64,000 bases of DNA from Methylobacillus methanolivorans (lineage in GTDB: Bacteria; Pseudomonadota; Gammaproteobacteria; Burkholderiales; Methylophilaceae): the NCBI RefSeq assembly GCF_044751345.1, contig NZ_JBIWXY010000001.1, forward strand, positions 124,001 to 188,000, given 5' to 3'. Below are positions 7,964 to 16,921 of this stretch, one piece after another. Within the stretch, counting starts at the first letter, position 1. Each line of letters starts with the position of its first letter. A model generated the notes under the pieces. The model made no database searches. It was given only the letters and a program-made list of their open reading frames with translations, and was not told the DNA's origin. Position numbers and translations under genes: made by a program.

Positions 7964-10006
7964 TTAGAACTTGCGAGTGACGTTAACAAACATATTGCGG
8001 CCTTGGAGGAAAAACCCTTCCATGTAGGCGTAGTTTTTATCAAGTAGGTTATTTACACCTGCTTCACCATACCAATCTTGATTGAATTGATACATGCCTT
8101 TAAAGTTAATTAAAGCATAGCCACTAGTGCCGAACCATGGTGCGTTTAGATTGTTTCCATTTTTTCGTGAAAGGCGATTGCCGTCAGCTGCATCAATATT
8201 GGCGATTAGGGTCAGTGCGCTATTGACGGTCCATTTGCCATAAGCGAATAGCTTGTTATGAGGAACTCCAATTAATTTATATTGTTCGCTCTTGTTATCT
8301 CGATCCAGATAGGTGTAGTTAAGTCCTAGTTCTGTTTCTTCATTTGGCTTATAGGTTGCTCCTAATTCAATACCATTAGTAATGACTTTGCTGATGTTTT
8401 GAAATTGCACACAGTTTGTACCATCTGCACAGCCACTGACTCCAGTCGTGACTTCTTGAATCATGTCTTTAGTGTTGTAGTAGAACAATGCACCTTGTAA
8501 CCGTAGCTCTTGTGTAATGTAACTCGCAGCACCAATTTCATAGTTGGTTGAGGATTCCGTGCCAAGATTGGGGTTCTGTACTGCACTGCCAAAACGAGTG
8601 GAGAAGCGGTCTTTTATTGTGGCAAAGCGGCTTTTTCGTGCAACGGTGGCATGGATTTCACTATCTTCTGTTGGGCGATAGAATAGACCTGCCTGTGGAT
8701 TCCATGCTTGTGCTTGGCCTGGATCAAACTCACTTGGCCGTCCATTGCTTTCAATTCTCAAGGCTTCAATATTCTTGCGCTTATCGTAACTGACACCGGT
8801 CACTAGGGAGAGTTTGTCACTGAATGCATGGGTATCCTCAATACCAATCGAAGTCGTGCGATCTTCATAGCGATGCTTGCGACCATTAATGACATTTTCT
8901 CTATGGATATCTTGCTTTAGATGCCAAGATATTTTTAGCGTGTTGGCCTCACTTAGTTTTGTACCAAACTCCATGCTACTACCATAGGTATGGTCGTTAT
9001 AAAAGCTTGGCGGACGGTTAGTTAGAAAAGTACTGTAGTTAGCATTCGTAAATTGTTCCAGAGAGTTTTTAAACTCATCATAGAAAACACGTACTTTAAT
9101 GTAACTAGTTTCCCCTAGTTTTGTGTTAGAAATAAAATATAGGCTTTCTTTGTCCCATTTAGGCCATTGCCAATAATTTGGATCTAGAGAGGTCTTTCCC
9201 GCATAAGGTGGCGAACCTTTAGTCCCTTGTTGATTAATATAGTTAATGGAATATTCATCACCTTCGCGGGGCGTAATGCCAAATTTCAGATTTATCTTGC
9301 CATCACGATTGTAAGAGTTTTCACGAACACCCCCATCTTCCGCTCGAGTTGGCGTGAAGTCTCCCGATAGGCGGTAACGATTAATGTCTACAAAAGATGC
9401 ATTAGCTTGCCAGTACCACGTGCCTTGATTGCCGCCAAAGCTAGCATCCGTTGTATAACCATTGTGTTGGAAGTCACGATCTGTTTTGATACCAGCGGTG
9501 ACACTTCCTTCGAATTCTTTTTCGGGTTTGCGGCTGACGAGATTAATGGCGCCGCCTAAGGTGTTTGCACCAAATAATACAGAGCTAAAGCCCTTGGAAA
9601 CTTGGATTTTGGATAAGTCATATGTTGTGAAGCGAGCTAAGTCTACATATCCATCGTAGCTGATATAAATAGGAATTCCATCCAAATACAGCGGAACTTG
9701 ACGCAAATTGAAGCCACGGATTTGCGCCATTTGCTCATTGCGTTGTGCTCCAACGCCATTTTGTTGTGCTCCAGTGATATTAACGCCTGGCAACAAATTT
9801 AGAGCGGAATCTACAGTTTCGCGATTAAAAAGCCGCATATCCTCTTGCGTTATAGTGTCGTTTGCTAGTCTGGTTGCATTTTCTTTGAAGGCGACGACAT
9901 TGATTTCCCCTAATGTATAAGGTGCCACTTCTGCCAACGTGGCTTGGCTGCTAGCTGACAGCGCAAGAATGACAGCCGCTTTCAGCGGCTTAAGGTTAGT
10001 GAACAT
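7964..10006 (-). CDS. TonB-dependent outer-membrane receptor (metal-complex uptake operon)
   Basis: A 680-residue TonB-dependent receptor with signal peptide (to about residue 25), plug domain (TLGEINVVAFKENA to about residue 160) and a barrel ending in the aromatic NVTRKF. First gene of the receptor / binding protein / di-haem cytochrome operon. The ATG is preceded by a good ribosome binding site (GGGGAG on the minus strand). Its base use is visibly richer in A/T than the genes on both sides, with many TTA/ATT/AAT codons, which may mark acquisition by transfer. Substrate unknown; iron or another metal chelate is inferred from the operon partners. Confidence 0.9.
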   Translation of the reverse strand: MFTNLKPLKAAVILALSASSQATLAEVAPYTLGEINVVAFKENATRLANDTITQEDMRLFNRETVDSALNLLPGVNITGAQQNGVGAQRNEQMAQIRGFNLRQVPLYLDGIPIYISYDGYVDLARFTTYDLSKIQVSKGFSSVLFGANTLGGAINLVSRKPEKEFEGSVTAGIKTDRDFQHNGYTTDASFGGNQGTWYWQANASFVDINRYRLSGDFTPTRAEDGGVRENSYNRDGKINLKFGITPREGDEYSINYINQQGTKGSPPYAGKTSLDPNYWQWPKWDKESLYFISNTKLGETSYIKVRVFYDEFKNSLEQFTNANYSTFLTNRPPSFYNDHTYGSSMEFGTKLSEANTLKISWHLKQDIHRENVINGRKHRYEDRTTSIGIEDTHAFSDKLSLVTGVSYDKRKNIEALRIESNGRPSEFDPGQAQAWNPQAGLFYRPTEDSEIHATVARKSRFATIKDRFSTRFGSAVQNPNLGTESSTNYEIGAASYITQELRLQGALFYYNTKDMIQEVTTGVSGCADGTNCVQFQNISKVITNGIELGATYKPNEETELGLNYTYLDRDNKSEQYKLIGVPHNKLFAYGKWTVNSALTLIANIDAADGNRLSRKNGNNLNAPWFGTSGYALINFKGMYQFNQDWYGEAGVNNLLDKNYAYMEGFFLQGRNMFVNVTRKF

Positions 10007-10051
10007 TGATCTCCCCGATGCTAAGTAATTGAAACAAAGGCGGGATTAAAT

Positions 10052-10061
10052 ATGAATTCAT
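10052..10061. promoter_or_regulatory. 10-bp palindrome ATGAATTCAT at the start-site region, possible operator
   Basis: A perfect palindrome directly downstream of and touching the putative -10 box of the minus-strand operon. A repressor bound here would block transcription start. It is too short and not a good match to the Fur 19-bp box, so the regulator is unknown. Confidence 0.35.
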
Positions 10062-10065
10062 TATA
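10060..10065 (-). promoter_or_regulatory. Probable -10 box (TATAAT) of the metal-uptake operon
   Basis: On the minus strand this is a perfect TATAAT, about 54 bases before the receptor ATG. The region around it is very AT-rich and no convincing -35 box was found, so an activator may be needed. Confidence 0.4.
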
Positions 10066-10209
10066 TTTGTAAATATATAACGTAAGTTATGCATGGGTCA
10101 CTGCATGAGATGATTCAAATATGTCAGTAGGCTAGGGCAGCTATTCGGGTTGGCTTGAATTAATCACTTGTTCTGGTAGGCTTTGCCGATACTTTCAGCA
10201 GGTGTTGCC

Positions 10210-11649
10210 GTGTCGCCATTATCCGAAATCCGCAAGTATCTTGAATCTGCAGCGCAGAGTTCGCTGGATGATATTTATGCAATTGACCCCCAGTCCTTAA
10301 CATTGATGACGGTATTGGTTGATGGGGCGGAAGCGCCTGTGGCTGAGTATCCGGTGGATAATTTGCTGCAAGCATTGAGAGAGCCGCAGATCAGGGAGTT
10401 TCTTGACGCGGTGCCTAGAGAGCAGACGATGCTTGATATCAGCCATGAGTTGCATGCACTCAACCGCTACTTGGGGGAATTCCGTTTACTCATGGTCGGA
10501 CGCTCCAGTGGACAGGTGTTACTGGTGATGCGTGATACTCATGCCTTTAGCCGTCATCTTCTGCATGTGCTGAATGAGGGGGCAAACCTGAGTTCGTTGA
10601 TTTCTAATGCGCCGGGTGTAGTTTATCAAGCGCATATGAGCCGCGATGGTGTCATGGGTTTTGTTTATTTGAGTGATGCTTGTAAGCCTTTACTGGGAGA
10701 GGATGCCGAAGTATTAGTTGCTAATCCTGATATTTTTCTTTCTCTCATCAATGAGGAGGATAAAGCTGCCTATGAAAAGAATGTCAGCGAATCTGCGCAT
10801 AATTTGAGCGTGCTGAATTGGACGGGCCGCTTCTGGATGCAGGCGTGGCAAGATACGAAATGGATTAACCTGCGTGCCAGTCCACGCAAGATGCCCGATA
10901 ACACGGTGGTGTGGGAGGGCATCATGACCAATATCACGCAGAGTCGACGGGAGCAGCAAGCGATTCGCCAATCGCATGAAAAGCTTGCCCGGCTTTCAGC
11001 GCAAATGGCGCAGATCAAGGAAAAAGAGCGTTTGCGTATCGCCCAGGAAGTGCATGATGACTTAGGGGGAAACCTGACGGCAATTCGTCTCGGTTTGTCT
11101 TCCATCATCAAACGGCTAGGCCCTGAGCAGGAGACTTTACTGAGTAAAGCTAAGCAATTGGAGGCAATCGTTGATGATACATTTGAAGCCGCTCACCGGA
11201 TTGCCAGTGATTTACGCCCCAACGTACTGGAGTTGGGGATAGTCGCCGCACTTGAATGGCAGGCAGCCCAGTTTGTCGAGAAAATCGGGATTCCTTGCGA
11301 GTTTGTTTGTCATCAGCCTGAACTGACGGTGTCGACTGATCATGCAATTACCTTATTCCGTATTTGCCAGGAGGCGATGTCCAATATTGCTAAATATGCC
11401 AAGGCTAGTGATGTGAAAGTGACTTTGGCGGCATCAGCGGATGAGATTGTGATGCAAGTGGTGGATGATGGTATCGGCATTGCGCCTGTTGACAGGTTAA
11501 AGAGTAATGCCTTTGGCATTAGCGGCATGGCGGAGCGTGCGGTAGCGCTTGCTGGGCAATGCAAGGTGCAAGCGGGTAAACAAGGAGGTACAATAGTCAC
11601 GGTGACGCTACCAGTGCAGCCAGTGAATATTGCCACGGCACTTAAATAA
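10210..11649 (+). CDS. Soluble PAS-domain sensor histidine kinase (NarL/UhpB class, HisKA_3)
   Basis: A 479-residue histidine kinase without membrane segments, so its signal is cytoplasmic or redox. An unassigned N-terminal region (1-120) is followed by a PAS-like domain (about 125-245, from SLISNAPGVVYQA), then the HisKA_3 helix with phospho-acceptor His282 in AQEVHDDLGGNLTA, and an HATPase domain with N-box QEAMSNIAKYAKA (387-399) and DDGIGI (419-424). I chose GTG 10210, preceded by AGCAGG; a TTG at 10183 in frame would add nine residues. It precedes a NarL-type response regulator by 39 bases and the two form a two-component pair, divergent from the metal-uptake operon and upstream of flagellin. 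Confidence 0.85.
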   Translation: MSPLSEIRKYLESAAQSSLDDIYAIDPQSLTLMTVLVDGAEAPVAEYPVDNLLQALREPQIREFLDAVPREQTMLDISHELHALNRYLGEFRLLMVGRSSGQVLLVMRDTHAFSRHLLHVLNEGANLSSLISNAPGVVYQAHMSRDGVMGFVYLSDACKPLLGEDAEVLVANPDIFLSLINEEDKAAYEKNVSESAHNLSVLNWTGRFWMQAWQDTKWINLRASPRKMPDNTVVWEGIMTNITQSRREQQAIRQSHEKLARLSAQMAQIKEKERLRIAQEVHDDLGGNLTAIRLGLSSIIKRLGPEQETLLSKAKQLEAIVDDTFEAAHRIASDLRPNVLELGIVAALEWQAAQFVEKIGIPCEFVCHQPELTVSTDHAITLFRICQEAMSNIAKYAKASDVKVTLAASADEIVMQVVDDGIGIAPVDRLKSNAFGISGMAERAVALAGQCKVQAGKQGGTIVTVTLPVQPVNIATALK

Positions 11650-11688
11650 CAAAACGATAAGAACAATAACGATACCTCATAAATAACC

Positions 11689-12342
11689 ATGGCATTGACT
11701 TCTACTTCTACAATTAAAGTGATTATTGCTGATGATCACGCCATCCTGCGGGAAGGCTTGAAGCAGATACTTGCCGAAACTGAAGATATTGAAGTGGTGG
11801 CAGACGCTAAAAATGCGGCAGAGGCGATCAAGTTGGCTGGCACTAAGGGGTTGGATGTCTTGGTGCTGGATATTTCCCTGCCGGATCGTAGTGGTATAGA
11901 CGCTTGCAATATCATCAGGAAAGAACATCCGCGGGTCGCAGTGTTAATGCTATCCATGCATCGCGAAGATGCCTATGCGATTCGTGCCTTGCGTGCCGGA
12001 GCTTCTGGGTATCTAAGCAAGCAAGGAGCTTCTGATCAGCTGGTGACGGCGATCCGCACAGTGGCCAAGGGCAAGAAGTACATCAGCCCGGAAGTAGCCC
12101 TGGCATTGGCGGACCAAGTCGATGGCGGCTTGGATAAGCCGATGCATGATTGCCTTTCCAATCGTGAATTCCAGACCTTGACCATGATTGCCTCAGGTCT
12201 TTCTGTCAGCGAGATTGCGGATAACCTTTCCCTATCGGTCAAGACAGTCAGCATGTATCGTGCTCGATTGTTGGAAAAGCTCAACCTGCGCCACAACGCA
12301 GAATTAACTCACTACGCGATCAAGAACAACCTGATCGATTAA
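11689..12342 (+). CDS. NarL/FixJ-family response regulator
   Basis: A 217-residue regulator with a receiver domain (IADDHAILREGLKQ at 13-26, phospho-acceptor Asp61 in VLDISLPDRSG, Lys111 in YLSKQGA) and a C-terminal LuxR-type helix-turn-helix (LSNREFQTLTMIASGLSVSE and TVSMYRARLLEKL). It is the partner of the kinase just upstream. A hairpin terminator follows its stop. Candidate targets are the divergent uptake operon and the flagellin gene; neither is shown by the sequence. Confidence 0.9.
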   Translation: MALTSTSTIKVIIADDHAILREGLKQILAETEDIEVVADAKNAAEAIKLAGTKGLDVLVLDISLPDRSGIDACNIIRKEHPRVAVLMLSMHREDAYAIRALRAGASGYLSKQGASDQLVTAIRTVAKGKKYISPEVALALADQVDGGLDKPMHDCLSNREFQTLTMIASGLSVSEIADNLSLSVKTVSMYRARLLEKLNLRHNAELTHYAIKNNLID

Positions 12343-12347
12343 TTTCA

Positions 12348-12369
12348 AGCGCTGATCTGGCGCTTTTTA
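12348..12369 (+). terminator. Intrinsic terminator after the response regulator
   Basis: Stem AAGCGC/GCGCTT with loop TGATCTG followed by a T run, six bases after the stop codon. Confidence 0.75.
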
Positions 12370-12662
12370 CCCCTCTTTTTATCCCGATTGCCTGCTTTAA
12401 CCTCACGCTATGATGCTGATTGTGGCGTGGTGGCATATTTTTTTACATTCTGAAAATTAAAAAATAAGCTACTAAAAACTTTAGGGTTAAAAATAAAAAA
12501 AAATGATTTTTGTTTTTAACTTATTGAATTTTAATTAATTTAATAGCGTTTTTAATTGCGTGAAGGAGAGGGCTCTAAAGATTTTTTTAACCAAACCGAC
12601 ATCAGGGGCATGGCATTGCAATCAGATGCTGCTCGAGAGAAAAACAAGTGAAGTAAAGCTCC
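12370..12662. other. Gene-free AT-rich region upstream of the flagellin promoter
   Basis: No gene is visible. Between about 12430 and 12560 the sequence is long runs of A and T (for example TTTTTTTACATTC and AAAATAAAAAAAAATG), giving probable curved DNA ahead of the flagellin promoter. This could be an UP-like element or a binding site for nucleoid proteins. The rest holds no repeat or second promoter that I can support. Confidence 0.5.
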
Positions 12663-12689
12663 TAAATTTTCTCCTGAAGCGACCGATAA
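12663..12689 (+). promoter_or_regulatory. Sigma28 (FliA) promoter of flagellin
   Basis: TAAA, 15 bases, then ACCGATAA: one mismatch from the enterobacterial sigma28 consensus TAAA-N15-GCCGATAA. It leaves a 5' leader of roughly 85 bases before the flagellin ATG. This marks flagellin as a late (class 3) flagellar gene. Confidence 0.85.
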
Positions 12690-12782
12690 CAGTCTTAACA
12701 GTGATGTGATTCAAGGCTGTAAAGCGATACCAAACGCAACAAAGTGTTTGATGGAAATTAACTAAATCGAAGGAGAACCAAC

Positions 12783-13640
12783 ATGGCTGCAGTTATTAAC
12801 ACCAACCTGGCTTCGCTGAATGCGCAACGTAACCTGACTACTTCGCAATCCAGCTTGAATACATCCTTGCAACGTCTATCCTCTGGTCTGCGTGTTAACA
12901 GCGCCAAGGACGATGCTGCTGGCCTGTCCATTGCGACTCGTATGGATGCGCAAGTGCGTGGTCAAACCGTAGCAATCCGTAATGCCAACGATGCTATCTC
13001 ACTGGCACAAACTGCTGAAGGGGCGCTGGGCAAGATTACTGATTCACTGCAACGTATGCGTGAACTGGCAGTACAGTCTGCCAATGCCACCAATGAAACG
13101 GGCGACCGCGATAACCTGAATGCTGAATTCAAGCAGTTGCAAGAAGAAATCACTCGTATCACTAATAGTACAAAATTTAACGGTAAGGCATTGTTTACTA
13201 GCAGCAATGGTTTGACATTCCAAGTTGGTGCAGGCACTACGGGAGGTCAAGATACGATTACTGTTACTGCCGTGAACTTGACTGCTGGAGGTGCTGCATC
13301 GGGTGTTGCTGCTGCTGCTGTTACAGGTACAGTGGCAATTAGCGGTGCATCCGCAGATAGTGCCACGGCAGCGATTACTGCAATTGACACTGCTTTGGAT
13401 CAAGTTAACACGAGCCGTGCGACTTTGGGTGCAGTGCAGAACCGCTTCGAGTCTGTGATCAGCAGCTTGCAAGTGTCGGTTGAGAATCAATCTGCAGCTA
13501 AGTCTCGGATCCTAGATGCTGACTTTGCCGCTGAAACAGCGAACTTGACCAAGGCGCAGATTCTGCAACAAGCGGGTACTGCAATGCTGGCACAAGCCAA
13601 CTCCGTGCCTAACAATGTGCTGACCTTGCTCCGAGGTTAA
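12783..13640 (+). CDS. fliC: Flagellin
   Basis: The filament subunit, exported by the flagellar type III system. The 285-residue protein has the conserved N-terminal D0/D1 region (VINTNLASLNAQRNL, LSSGLRVNSAKDDAAGLSIA) and the conserved C-terminal helices (RILDADFAAETANLTKAQIL, QANSVPNNVLTLLRG). The variable middle (about 150-200) is short, Ala/Gly/Thr-rich and low in complexity, so D2/D3 are nearly absent and the filament surface is minimal. AAGGAG lies seven bases before the ATG. Expression is set by the sigma28 promoter at 12663-12689, and a strong terminator follows. Confidence 0.97.
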   Translation: MAAVINTNLASLNAQRNLTTSQSSLNTSLQRLSSGLRVNSAKDDAAGLSIATRMDAQVRGQTVAIRNANDAISLAQTAEGALGKITDSLQRMRELAVQSANATNETGDRDNLNAEFKQLQEEITRITNSTKFNGKALFTSSNGLTFQVGAGTTGGQDTITVTAVNLTAGGAASGVAAAAVTGTVAISGASADSATAAITAIDTALDQVNTSRATLGAVQNRFESVISSLQVSVENQSAAKSRILDADFAAETANLTKAQILQQAGTAMLAQANSVPNNVLTLLRG

Positions 13641-13668
13641 GGACAAGTGGCAGGTTATTAGTATGAAA

Positions 13669-13707
13669 ATCCCGCAGTCTTCTTGAAAAAAGAGGCTGCG
13701 GGTTTTG
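13669..13707 (+). terminator. Intrinsic terminator after flagellin
   Basis: Stem CCCGCAG/CTGCGGG (13671-13702) followed by TTTT. Leak-through would let some transcripts continue into flaG. Confidence 0.85.
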
Positions 13708-13722
13708 CTTAAGGAATTCAAC

Positions 13723-14067
13723 ATGGCAATCACGAACATAGAGGCATATAGTCAGACGAATAGTCTGGCTCCTACGGCATCAGTCGTGTCTTTGCCTGGT
13801 GCCGGAGAAAAAGGTGGTGAGCAGCAACCTGCACCTGTGGCAACTAATGATGAGGTTCAATCAGCCGTAAAGCAAATTAATGAATTTATCGCTCCCATGA
13901 TGCAGTCGATCCAGTTTTCCACAGATGCGGATTCGGGTCGAGTGGTTGTGAAAGTGGTTGATTCTGAAACACAGAAAGTATTACGCCAGATTCCTAACGA
14001 GGAGGTATTGGCGATTTCAAAAACCCTGGGCAAGCTGCAGGGGTTGATTATCAGGCAGACAGCCTGA
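13723..14067 (+). CDS. flaG: Flagellar protein FlaG
   Basis: A 114-residue FlaG-family protein, thought to influence filament length. The conserved C-terminal part has the family pattern FSTDADSGRVVVKVVDSETQ and LRQIPNEEVLAISKTL. The N-terminal half is unstructured and Pro/Ala-rich. ATG 13723 is chosen because AAGGA precedes it; a TTG at 13705 lies inside the terminator stem. It lies between flagellin and fliD, its usual place. Confidence 0.92.
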   Translation: MAITNIEAYSQTNSLAPTASVVSLPGAGEKGGEQQPAPVATNDEVQSAVKQINEFIAPMMQSIQFSTDADSGRVVVKVVDSETQKVLRQIPNEEVLAISKTLGKLQGLIIRQTA

Positions 14068-14106
14068 GTTTGATTTTTTAGGTTTTCAGGGAAGAGAGGC
14101 ATCGTT

Positions 14107-16110
14107 ATGGCAAGCACTAGCGGGATTTCTGCCAGTACCAATTTCGATATCGATTCGATAGTCAGCAGCTTAATGACGGTTGAGCAAAAACCGTTGACGC
14201 TGCTCAGTCAGCAGAAAACGTCCTACCAGTCCAAGATCTCGGCCTATGCGACCTTGCAGAGCTCGCTATCCAGTTTTCAGACAGCGTTAGCCAATCTTTC
14301 TACCAGCAGTAAGTTCAATGTGCAGTCTGCCACGTCAGGGGATAGCTCGGTTTTTACCGCAACCTCCAGTGGTTCTGCGACGGTGAGCAATTATTCCATC
14401 AAGGTAGGTCAACTCGCACAATCCCAGAAGCTGGCTACATCAAGCTTTGCTAGTACCAGTAGCACAGTCGGCACCGGCACATTGACGATTACGCTGGGTA
14501 CCTATGATGAAGCTAATAATACCTTCACTGCCAACCCTGATAAAACCGCGAAAAGTGTGACAATCTCTGCCACTAACAATAGCCTTGCGGGCATCCGTGA
14601 TGCTATCAATGCGGGTGATGCAGGTGTAACGGCGACTATTGTCAATGATGGTCAGAGTGGTGGACGCCTAGTGTTGACCTCAAAAGAGTCTGGAGAGATC
14701 AACAGCATCAAGATCACTGTTGCTGACGCCGATGGTAATAATGCTGATGCTGATGGATTATCCCGCCTTGCTTATGATCCAACTGCGAGCGCTGGTTCCG
14801 GAAAGAACCTGGTTGAGTTGCAAGAGGCACGTAATGCCAAGCTCAATATTGATGGTATTGACGTGGAAAGCGCAAGCAATGTCGTGACTGGCGTATTGAA
14901 CGGTATTACGCTGAGCTTGTTCAAAGCTAGCCCGGATACTGCTGTTTCGCTGAATGTCACCAAGGATGTAAAGGCCATCAAGGATTCCGTCAATGCCTTT
15001 GTAACTGCCTTCAATGCCGTCAATACCACACTGCGTAATCTGACCAAGTTTGATGATAGTACTACGACGGCTGCGGACAGGAAAAATGGCGCATTGCTCG
15101 GCGACGCCACAGCAAGGTCAATTTCTTCGCAAATCAAGATGTCGCTCACAAAATCAGTGGGTGGTACTGATGCATTTAGTACATTGAGCCAAATTGGTGT
15201 GGGGATACAACGAGATGGTTCGCTTGCGCTTGACTCAAGCAAGCTGGAAAAAGCGATTAATACTAACCTGGATGATGTTGCCAAACTATTTGCTGCAGTC
15301 GGTGTGCCTTCAGATGTTGAGACGCGCTTTGTCACGCAGGGAAGCAAAACACAATCTGGTAACTATGCGATCAATATCACGCAAGCCGCAACCAAGGGGA
15401 CGCTGACCGGTAACGCATCGCCTGACTTGAATATTGAGGCAGGGGTGAATGATACGTTATCCATCAAAATCAATAGTATCTCTTACAACCTGACACTGGC
15501 TGCTGGAAACTATGCCTCTGTAGAGGAGTTGGCGCAACAGTTGCAGACCCAGTTGAAGGATGCGAAGTCATCTGCTGAGGTTTCTGTCGAAGGCGGAATG
15601 CTGAAAATTACCTCCCCAGAATATGGTACTGGATCAACACTTGAGATCACTGGGGGAACAGCAGCAAGTGGTTTGTTTGGCAGTGACCCGGTCGCGGTTG
15701 AGGGGCTTGATGTAGCAGGTACAATCAATGGGGCAGAGGCCACAGGCAAAGGCCAGGTGCTGACCAGTACCGCTGTCGGTAATCCAGCCGAGGGGCTGGT
15801 TGTTTCTGTACGCGGTACGGCAACAGGTAGCCGTGGCAGCATTGGGTTAAGTGTGGGCTATGCTGCACAACTGAATGAGTTGGTCAAAGGGTTCACTAGT
15901 GATGCTGGCCTGCTGGCAAATCGAACAGAGGGCTTGCAGGAATCTATCAAGCGTGTAACCAAGCAAGAGGATGCTTTGGAGGTACGGCTGACTGCCGTAC
16001 AAGCACGTTATCGTGCCCAGTTTGTGGCGCTTGATGTCTTGATGACACAAATGAAGACAACACAATCTTATCTTACTCAACAACTTGCCGCTATTAGCGC
16101 TAACAGTTAA
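14107..16110 (+). CDS. fliD: Flagellar hook-associated protein 2 (filament cap)
   Basis: The 667-residue cap protein that folds and adds flagellin at the filament tip. The N-terminal FliD domain (FDIDSIVSSLMTVEQKPL at about 14-31) and the C-terminal coiled-coil region (KRVTKQEDALEVRLTAVQAR and LMTQMKTTQSYLTQQLAA) are clear. The protein is longer than the 450-470 residues common in enterics because of an enlarged Thr/Ser/Gly-rich middle, which forms the exposed domains. It is followed closely by its export chaperone partners fliS and fliT. Confidence 0.95.
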   Translation: MASTSGISASTNFDIDSIVSSLMTVEQKPLTLLSQQKTSYQSKISAYATLQSSLSSFQTALANLSTSSKFNVQSATSGDSSVFTATSSGSATVSNYSIKVGQLAQSQKLATSSFASTSSTVGTGTLTITLGTYDEANNTFTANPDKTAKSVTISATNNSLAGIRDAINAGDAGVTATIVNDGQSGGRLVLTSKESGEINSIKITVADADGNNADADGLSRLAYDPTASAGSGKNLVELQEARNAKLNIDGIDVESASNVVTGVLNGITLSLFKASPDTAVSLNVTKDVKAIKDSVNAFVTAFNAVNTTLRNLTKFDDSTTTAADRKNGALLGDATARSISSQIKMSLTKSVGGTDAFSTLSQIGVGIQRDGSLALDSSKLEKAINTNLDDVAKLFAAVGVPSDVETRFVTQGSKTQSGNYAINITQAATKGTLTGNASPDLNIEAGVNDTLSIKINSISYNLTLAAGNYASVEELAQQLQTQLKDAKSSAEVSVEGGMLKITSPEYGTGSTLEITGGTAASGLFGSDPVAVEGLDVAGTINGAEATGKGQVLTSTAVGNPAEGLVVSVRGTATGSRGSIGLSVGYAAQLNELVKGFTSDAGLLANRTEGLQESIKRVTKQEDALEVRLTAVQARYRAQFVALDVLMTQMKTTQSYLTQQLAAISANS

Positions 16111-16124
16111 TTAAGGAGCTTTTC

Positions 16125-16583
16125 ATGTTCGGGTTCAATGCAGGTGTTAATGCCTATGCAAGGGTTGGAGTCGAAACTGGGGTGGTGGCTGCTAGTCCTA
16201 CCCGATTGGTTGTGATGTTGTATGAGGGAGCGATTACGGCATGCAATCTTGCGATCAAGCATATTCGCGAGCAGGATTATGCAAGTAAGAGCGCTGACTT
16301 GACCAAGGCTATTTCCATTATTGAGAATGGACTGCGGGCCAGCCTAGACAAGAAGGCAGGTGGGGAGATTGCCAATAGCCTGGATTCCTTGTACGCATAT
16401 ATGGGCAATCGTTTGTATATTGCCAATAGCCAAAGCGATATTGCCGTGGTAGAAGAGGTGCTAAGATTACTCAATGAGCTGAATGAGGCTTGGTCTGAGC
16501 TTGCGAGTCAACCACCCTCTGCAAACCCGGTTCAAAATACTTCACCACAAAACCAACATGGTCTGGAAAAGGCATATTCATGA
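16125..16583 (+). CDS. fliS: Flagellin export chaperone FliS
   Basis: Cytosolic four-helix chaperone that holds the flagellin C-terminus before export. The 152-residue protein shows the family marks AYARVGVETGVVAASPTRLV near the N-terminus and LVVMLYEGAI. The C-terminal 25 residues are a Pro/Asn/Gln-rich tail beyond the usual length. AAGGAG precedes the ATG, and the stop overlaps the fliT start by four bases. Confidence 0.95.
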   Translation: MFGFNAGVNAYARVGVETGVVAASPTRLVVMLYEGAITACNLAIKHIREQDYASKSADLTKAISIIENGLRASLDKKAGGEIANSLDSLYAYMGNRLYIANSQSDIAVVEEVLRLLNELNEAWSELASQPPSANPVQNTSPQNQHGLEKAYS

Positions 16584-16921
16584 GTACCCAGCACACTTTG
16601 TCTTTATATGCAGCGGTAGCCGATATTACGGACCAAATGCTGGCAGCTGCCCAGCAACATGATTGGGAAAAACTTGCCACGCTTGAGGCTGAGTGTGCTG
16701 CTCGTATCAAGCGAGCGGATGAGGATACTTGTGCTGAACCCTTACGTGAGCCTGAGCAAAAGCTCAAGTTTTCACATCTCAAACGCATCCTAGACGCTGA
16801 TCGACAAATTCGCAATATCATTGATCCATGGATGGTGCGTCTCTCTGATATTCTGACCAACAACACTGCAAATCGGCAGATGTTCGATACCTATAAGCAG
16901 TTGATACGGCCTGGCAGATGA
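16580..16921 (+). CDS. fliT: FliT-like flagellar export chaperone
   Basis: A 113-residue all-helical protein in the fliT position, ATG overlapping the fliS stop. In other species FliT binds FliD and restrains FlhDC or the export ATPase. Similarity is weak at the motif level, as is normal for FliT, so the name rests partly on position, length and helical content (WEKLATLEAECAARIKRADE). Confidence 0.75.
   Translation: MSTQHTLSLYAAVADITDQMLAAAQQHDWEKLATLEAECAARIKRADEDTCAEPLREPEQKLKFSHLKRILDADRQIRNIIDPWMVRLSDILTNNTANRQMFDTYKQLIRPGR

Noticed and set aside
14772..15347. Minus-strand frame inside fliD
   Set aside because: Shadow frame with no start signals; fliD is clearly coding on the plus strand.
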